NCBI GenBank assembly: GCA_027063595.1
Contig: JAMORJ010000052.1
Coordinates: forward strand, 1-36,500
Length of the DNA stretch: 36,500 nt
Direction: 5' to 3'
From: Nautiliaceae bacterium
Lineage (GTDB): Bacteria; Campylobacterota; Campylobacteria; Campylobacterales; Nautiliaceae
In this document: piece after piece, positions 32,115 through 36,500 of the stretch
How positions within the stretch are numbered: position 1 is the stretch's first letter
Layout: every line of letters starts with the position of its first letter
Notes under the pieces: generated by a model
What the model saw: the letters and a program-made list of their open reading frames with translations, nothing else
Told to the model about the DNA's origin: nothing
Databases searched by the model: none
Program-made: the position numbers and the translations under genes

Positions 32115-33535
32115 TTACTCTCCTTTACTAAATCTCCTAACGCTTCTTTAAGTTTAGCAGCAGCAATCGCTTCATCGTATCTTGCTTTAATAAGCTCGGC
32201 TCTTGCTTTTCTTAAATCTGCTTCTTTCATAAGCAAAATTGGCATAGAAATCATTCCTTGCTTATACATAAATTCATATTTTTTCAAAATAGCCTCAGCA
32301 AGTTCTTTATTTTTAATTTTTTCTTTAATTATCGCCCTTTTAGCTTTATAATCAAGATATGCTTTTTCTACTTCAAGAGCAATACCTTTTTTCATATATC
32401 TATAATAATTTTCGGTTTGAAGCGCTCCTATTTTTGATTCTTCCACTTTGGCATCTACGGATTTATCAAAAACTTTCCAATTCATTCCAGCAGCTACTAA
32501 ATAATAATCTTTATCGGATGAAAGCGTTAAAGTATTATCATTCCATCCATACTCAAAATGAGCCCCTATCATTGGATATTTATCAGCTTTATCGAATTTT
32601 ACTTTTGCTTTCATAGTCTCCACATTTTCTCTCATCCATTTCAAATCGCCTCTATTTTGAAGAGCTATTTTTTTAAGCTCATCCAAAGACTTATTATTAA
32701 ATTTAATTACCTCAAAATCTCCAACATCGCTTATTGAATTATCATCGCTTAAAAATCTTAAATAAGCTAGTGCCAAAGCATATTTATTTTTTGCTTCAAT
32801 AAGCATCGCACTAACTTGAGCGTCTCTTTTTTCAACTTGAAGCAAATCACTCTCAGTTGCCATGCCTTCTTTATAAAAAGCTCTTACCATATTTATAAAA
32901 GCGGTAGTAGTTTCTTTAGCCTTTTTAAGAGCATCTATAAAATATTTAGCGGCTACAGCTCCGTTATAAGCTTTTAAAACTTCAACGGCAAGTTTGTTTC
33001 TATCTTGAGAATATTTATATTTATTGGCCAATACTTGAAGTTTTGCCATTTTTTTAGCGTAAGTAATTTTAAAACCCGTAAAAATCGGAAGTTCATATAC
33101 AAGCTTTGTTTTAAAATTAGTTCTACTTCCTGGATAATTCAAATCTTTTGGTTCCACATCAAGCAAAGATCCCATTCCCCTTAATTTTTGCGCGGCAGCG
33201 GCATTATTGTTAGCCGCTAAATCAGCCAAAATACTTCCCAAAGGAGACAAAAAATCGGCAAATCCAAAATCTCTAAAAGTAGCCTCTCTAGATTCAAGTT
33301 TCATCCCAAATACATATAAAGCATTGTTTGTTCTACTAATTTCTTCAGAAAAAATAAATTTTCCCCAATCCATTCCTTTAGCTTGTTTTAATTTAGCCTC
33401 TGCCTTGTCGATATTTAGCTTTTTAGCTTTAAGTTCAAGATTGTTGTTTAAAGCTTCTTTTAAAACGGTTTTAAAATCAACCGTTTTAGAAAAAACAAAA
33501 CTCGACAAAGCGGCAATCAACAAAAATTTTTTCAT
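32111..33535 (-). CDS. TolC-family outer-membrane channel
   Basis: 474 residues with signal peptide (F-L-L-I-A-A-L-S-S-F-V-F-S). Two related halves of long helices (E-A-L-N-N-N-L-E-L-K-A ... Y-K-Q-G-M-I-S-M) are typical of outer membrane factors that form the trimeric exit duct. First gene of the efflux operon. ATG at 33535 with AAAAAAAGGAG. Repetitive Ala/Lys-rich helices in the C-terminal half match the family's periplasmic tunnel. Confidence 0.9.
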   Translation of the reverse strand: MKKFLLIAALSSFVFSKTVDFKTVLKEALNNNLELKAKKLNIDKAEAKLKQAKGMDWGKFIFSEEISRTNNALYVFGMKLESREATFRDFGFADFLSPLGSILADLAANNNAAAAQKLRGMGSLLDVEPKDLNYPGSRTNFKTKLVYELPIFTGFKITYAKKMAKLQVLANKYKYSQDRNKLAVEVLKAYNGAVAAKYFIDALKKAKETTTAFINMVRAFYKEGMATESDLLQVEKRDAQVSAMLIEAKNKYALALAYLRFLSDDNSISDVGDFEVIKFNNKSLDELKKIALQNRGDLKWMRENVETMKAKVKFDKADKYPMIGAHFEYGWNDNTLTLSSDKDYYLVAAGMNWKVFDKSVDAKVEESKIGALQTENYYRYMKKGIALEVEKAYLDYKAKRAIIKEKIKNKELAEAILKKYEFMYKQGMISMPILLMKEADLRKARAELIKARYDEAIAAAKLKEALGDLVKESK

Positions 33536-33556
33536 ACCGCTCCTTTTTTTAACGAA

Positions 33557-33562
33557 ATTCTA
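33557..33562 (-). promoter_or_regulatory. -10 box, efflux operon promoter
   Basis: Minus-strand TAGAAT, six bases (TTCGTT), then AAAAAAAGGAG and the ATG at 33535. Two palindromes lie directly upstream, in the spacer and -35 region. Confidence 0.55.
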
Positions 33563-33568
33563 ACAAAG

Positions 33569-33598
33569 ATATCGATATTTTTCCTTAGATATAAGGAA
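33569..33598. promoter_or_regulatory. Two adjacent palindromes, candidate operator of the efflux operon
   Basis: A perfect 10-bp palindrome ATATCGATAT (33569-33578) and an inverted repeat TTCCTTA-GATA-TAAGGAA (33581-33598) lie 6 and 18 bp upstream of the -10 box. The second covers the expected -35 position. No U-tract follows the larger one on the minus strand, so a terminator for typA is less likely than a repressor site. No regulator gene is adjacent. Confidence 0.5.
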
Positions 33599-33623
33599 AT
33601 CTTATAAAGAAAAAAAGAGAAGA

Positions 33624-35435
33624 TTAATCCTTTTTAACCCTTGAAGCTCTTTTTCTATCTACTGGATTTAAATATTTTTTTCTAACTCTAATTGATTTTG
33701 GAGTAACTTCCACAAGTTCATCATCTTCAATCCACTCAAGCGCTTTTTCTAGCGTCATTTCCACTGGAGGCACTAGTTTAATCGCTTCATCACTCCCAGC
33801 AGCTCTAACGTTTGTTAAATTTTTTCCTCTAATAGGATTTACCTCCAAATCATTGCTTCTATTATGCTCTCCTACTATCATTCCATTATATACTTTATCG
33901 CCCGGTTTTATAAACATTTTTCCTCTATCTTGAAGATTAAAAATGGCATATCCAGTAGCTACCCCATCTTCCATAGAAACTAAAGCTCCATTTTTCCTTT
34001 TATAAGGTTTAGTAGTAGCTGGGCGAAAATCAAGAAAACTACTATTAAGAACTCCTTCTCCTTTTGTATCGGTTAAAAACTCTCCTCTATATCCAATAAG
34101 CCCACGAGCTGGCATTTCAAATTCAATCCTAACGCTCCCATCAGACAAAGGGATCATATTTTTCATAACTCCACCACGAATTCCAAGCTTTTCAATTACA
34201 GCCCCACTATACTCTTCTGGCACATCTACAACTACATATTCATAAGGCTCAAGTTTTACTCCGTTTTCTTCTTTTATAATAACTTCAGGGCGAGATAAAC
34301 TAAATTCAAAATCCTCCCTTCTTAAATTCTCAGCTAAAATAGCAATTTGAAGCTCTCCTCTTCCGCTAACTTTAAATTTTCCTTCCCCAAGTTCTTCGAT
34401 TTTCATAGCAACATTTGTTTTTATTTCTTTAAAAAGTCTATCTCTAAGCTTGGTAGCAGTTACGTTTTTCCCTTCGGTTCCGGCAAGAGGAGAATCGTTT
34501 ACGCTTAAAATTACGCTTAAAGTAGGTTCTTCTATATGAAGCGGATCAAGAGCTATAGGATTTTCTCTATCAGCTATCGTATCTCCAATGTCCAAAGCTT
34601 CAAACCCGGCAACAGCTACGATATCTCCTGCTTGAGCTTTATCTATTTCAATTCTATCAAGTCCCAAAAATCCAAGGAGTTTTGTAATTTTTCCATTAAT
34701 TCTTTCTCCATTTGCCTTAACTAAAGTAACGTTATCTCCTTTTTTTACTTCACCATTAAATATTCTAGCAATCCCTATTCTTCCAACGTAATTATCGTAA
34801 TCGAGAGTAAAAACTTGCATTTGAAGAGGAGCTTTTTCATCTCCGCTTGGAGAAGGAATATGTTTTATTATGGCTTCAAAAATCGGCGTCATGTCTTTAT
34901 TGTCATCTTCAAGATTCCATTTTGCAATTCCATGTTTTGCCGCCGCATAAATTATTGGAAAATCCAATTGCTCATCACTTGCTCCAAGACTAACAAACAA
35001 ATCAAAAACTTCATCTACCACCCTATCAGGATCAGCTCCTGGTTTATCTATTTTATTTACCACTAAAATTGGTTTAAGTCCTAAAGAAAGAGCTTTTTTT
35101 ACTACAAATTTAGTCTGAGGCATAACTCCTTCTTGAGCATCTACAAGAAGCAACACGCCATCTACCATTTTTAAGACCCTCTCAACCTCTCCACCAAAAT
35201 CGCTGTGCCCCGGAGTATCTATAATATTTATTTTATAATTTTTCCATTTTATTGCCGTATTTTTAGAAAGAATCGTAATACCTCTTTCTTTTTCTAAATC
35301 ATTACTATCCATAACCCTTTCATCAATTTCTTTTCTACTATCAAGAGTTCCAGATTGTTTTAGAAGCTCGTCTACTAAAGTAGTTTTTCCATGATCGACA
35401 TGGGCAATAACAGCTATGTTTCTAATATTTTTCAT
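33624..35435 (-). CDS. typA: Ribosome-associated GTPase TypA/BipA
   Basis: 603 residues, full length. G-domain motifs A-H-V-D-H-G-K-T-T (G1), R-G-I-T-I (G2), D-T-P-G-H (G3) and N-K-I-D (G4), then domains shared with EF-G and the BipA-specific C terminus ([12 protein letters not shown]). TypA binds 70S ribosomes and supports 50S assembly and stress adaptation. Single gene with its own promoter (35455-35460), divergent from the fliK-like gene. Confidence 0.97.
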   Translation of the reverse strand: MKNIRNIAVIAHVDHGKTTLVDELLKQSGTLDSRKEIDERVMDSNDLEKERGITILSKNTAIKWKNYKINIIDTPGHSDFGGEVERVLKMVDGVLLLVDAQEGVMPQTKFVVKKALSLGLKPILVVNKIDKPGADPDRVVDEVFDLFVSLGASDEQLDFPIIYAAAKHGIAKWNLEDDNKDMTPIFEAIIKHIPSPSGDEKAPLQMQVFTLDYDNYVGRIGIARIFNGEVKKGDNVTLVKANGERINGKITKLLGFLGLDRIEIDKAQAGDIVAVAGFEALDIGDTIADRENPIALDPLHIEEPTLSVILSVNDSPLAGTEGKNVTATKLRDRLFKEIKTNVAMKIEELGEGKFKVSGRGELQIAILAENLRREDFEFSLSRPEVIIKEENGVKLEPYEYVVVDVPEEYSGAVIEKLGIRGGVMKNMIPLSDGSVRIEFEMPARGLIGYRGEFLTDTKGEGVLNSSFLDFRPATTKPYKRKNGALVSMEDGVATGYAIFNLQDRGKMFIKPGDKVYNGMIVGEHNRSNDLEVNPIRGKNLTNVRAAGSDEAIKLVPPVEMTLEKALEWIEDDELVEVTPKSIRVRKKYLNPVDRKRASRVKKD

Positions 35436-35454
35436 AAATTACCTTTTTGCTGAA

Positions 35455-35460
35455 ATTATA
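35455..35460 (-). promoter_or_regulatory. -10 box, typA promoter
   Basis: Minus-strand TATAAT, six bases (TTCAGC), AAAAAGG, then the ATG at 35435. It follows the common short-leader layout and lies back to back with a sigma-54 element on the other strand. Confidence 0.6.
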
Positions 35461-35469
35461 TCCAAAAAA

Positions 35470-35483
35470 GGAATAAAATTTGC
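35470..35483 (+). promoter_or_regulatory. Sigma-54 promoter upstream of the fliK-like gene
   Basis: GG at 35470-35471 and GC at 35482-35483 are separated by exactly ten bases, within AAAAGGAATAAAATTTGCTT. This agrees with the RpoN consensus used by Campylobacter flagellar genes (GGAA, then TTTGC). Transcription would start near 35495, just before the AAAAAGG Shine-Dalgarno, giving an 11-nt leader. No sigma-70 -10 is evident on this strand. Confidence 0.65.
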
Positions 35484-35505
35484 TTTTTTATCAAAAAGGC
35501 AATTG

Positions 35506-36500
35506 ATGCTAAGTAAAATATTATTAATTCCAGAAAGTAAAACAAACATAAAACTAACAAAAGCCCAAGAAAATTTTTTGCTCTTTTTATTAAAAAACCA
35601 TAACCCTTTAGCAAAAGATTTAATAAAAGATTTAAAAATTCCAAAAGAAAAAATTTTAGAACTTATAAAAAAAGAACCAAAAGAAGTTCAAAAAGAAATT
35701 TTAAAATTTTTAAAAGACATAGGCAAAGATTCAAACATCCATTTAAAAAATAAACTTTCGCCAATTAAAACTAACAATAAAACCGATAAAGAAAGTACTC
35801 AAAAAGAAATAGAAAAAATATCAAATGTTCAAGAAATAATAAATTTTCTCTCTCAAAAAATCCCTCAAAATACTCAAACCTCAAAGATACAACCCAAAGA
35901 AAAAACCCACATAGTCGAAATTATAAAAAAAGAAATTCTCTCAAAAAACGAATTAAAAAATTTTATTACAACTCAAAAAGAAATCAAGCAATTTAAAGAA
36001 ATAAAAACGTTTAAAGAATTAATTGCTTTTGCTAATCAAAAAGGTCTTAATTTAAAAAACATTAAAATTTCCAAAACAACTAAAGAAAAAATTATCTCAA
36101 TCATAAACAACTCTCAACAACCAATCATACATTCAAAAATAGCACCTAAAATTATTTTTCACAAAAAAACAATTCAAAACACTAAAGAAGACATTAAACA
36201 ACCAAAATCAATCATCACTCAATTAATTACTCCAAAAAAAATAAAACAAACAAGCAACGAAAACCCTAAAATTACAAAAACAATTACAAACACAAAGATT
36301 CAAACGCAAAAATTAGAAAACGAAAATATTAAAAACGAACAAAAAAACCCAATAAATATAAAAACATCTCCCAAAGAAACTACCAAAAAAGAAGATCATA
36401 AAATAATTCAACCTCAACCAAACTTAACTCATACAGTAAAGCAAAACATCATAAAAGCAAAAGAAAGCATAAAACACTTCTCCAACAACCTTAAAGAAGC
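35506..36500 (+). CDS. FliK-like hook-length control protein, N-terminal part (runs off the window)
   Basis: An open frame of 331 codons from the ATG at 35506 (AAAAAGG at 35493-35499) continues past the right edge without a stop. The visible part is Lys/Asn/Gln/Thr-rich, low in hydrophobics and largely disordered. An ordered section around residues 140-180 includes E-L-I-A-F-A-N-Q-K-G-L-N-L-K-N-I, similar to the 'lia.a...gLNl..I' element I recall from epsilonproteobacterial FliK proteins. FliK measures hook length and switches type III export specificity; its N-terminal half is typically long and disordered. The sigma-54 promoter supports a flagellar role. The diagnostic FliK C-terminal domain lies outside the window, so the call is tentative. 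Confidence 0.6.
   Translation, partial: MLSKILLIPESKTNIKLTKAQENFLLFLLKNHNPLAKDLIKDLKIPKEKILELIKKEPKEVQKEILKFLKDIGKDSNIHLKNKLSPIKTNNKTDKESTQKEIEKISNVQEIINFLSQKIPQNTQTSKIQPKEKTHIVEIIKKEILSKNELKNFITTQKEIKQFKEIKTFKELIAFANQKGLNLKNIKISKTTKEKIISIINNSQQPIIHSKIAPKIIFHKKTIQNTKEDIKQPKSIITQLITPKKIKQTSNENPKITKTITNTKIQTQKLENENIKNEQKNPINIKTSPKETTKKEDHKIIQPQPNLTHTVKQNIIKAKESIKHFSNNLKE

Noticed and set aside
33207-33563. Plus-strand ORF of 118 codons overlapping the TolC-like gene start
   Set aside because: It runs antisense through the signal peptide and promoter of the TolC-like gene and has no start context.
33581-33598. Inverted repeat considered as the typA terminator
   Set aside because: After the stem the minus strand reads AAAAATATC with no T-run, and the repeat overlaps the -35 region of the efflux promoter.
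35456-35644. Minus-strand ORF of 62 codons ending at the typA promoter
   Set aside because: Complement of the fliK-like N terminus; it would read through the sigma-54 element and lacks a binding site.
1-36500. CRISPR arrays, tRNA or rRNA genes, insertion sequences, prophage
   Set aside because: No regularly spaced repeats, cloverleaf-like segments, rRNA-like stretches, transposase or phage genes were seen on either strand.

Overview
The window is AT-rich, densely packed DNA from a Campylobacterota (Epsilonproteobacteria) chromosome. Supporting signs are a PflA-like flagellar gene directly downstream of nuoN (the order I recall from Campylobacter and Helicobacter), an MqnP-type prenyltransferase of the futalosine menaquinone pathway, and a fliK-like gene behind a sigma-54 promoter of Campylobacter type. 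A complex I operon without NuoE, NuoF or NuoG and the ferredoxin-thioredoxin-reductase-like genes suggest an anaerobic hydrogen or sulfur chemolithotroph, perhaps Nautiliales (Nautilia, Caminibacter, Lebetimonas). The genus is an inference. I saw no rRNA, tRNA, CRISPR array or insertion sequence, and no gene-free stretch above 300 bp.

Layout. 1-1709 (minus): two FTR-catalytic-subunit-like proteins, one fused to a rhodanese domain, then two small unknown proteins and the first codons of a third. 1874-4062 (plus): a truncated NtrC-like ATPase, a PAS protein that looks like a decayed histidine kinase, and a DEDDh exonuclease. 4059-7028 (minus): an LPP20-like lipoprotein, an MnmC-oxidase-like flavoprotein and LivG/LivF. 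7155-9868 (minus): mqnP, a possible PilZ-like protein, a membrane coiled-coil protein, rplM and rpsI. 9910-10761 (plus): miaA. 10747-22374 (minus): nuoA-B-CD-H-I-J-K-L-M-N followed by pflA. 22486-24186 (minus): an AAA ATPase, divergent from rsmE (plus). 24876-27532 (minus): a heme-containing GGDEF/EAL protein and rdgB. 27581-33535 (minus): a TolC/adaptor/RND efflux operon. 33624-35435 (minus): typA, divergent from a fliK-like gene that runs off the right edge.

The Nuo operon is the functional centre. It encodes the quinone-connecting and membrane proton-pumping parts of complex I but no NADH-oxidising module, so electrons must enter from another donor such as ferredoxin. Its NuoD domain is unusual: at both positions where [NiFe] hydrogenases carry a CxxC pair it has CxxD, and the catalytic quinone-site Tyr and His of canonical NuoD are replaced.

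A second theme is regulatory compaction. About a dozen genes show a -10 hexamer, six bases, then an A-tract that is itself the start of the Shine-Dalgarno sequence, which predicts 5' leaders of roughly 13-20 nt. Two divergent gene pairs have overlapping, oppositely oriented -10 boxes. Three convergent gene pairs overlap at their 3' ends. Several starts were moved from the longest ORF to an ATG or TTG with a proper Shine-Dalgarno sequence.
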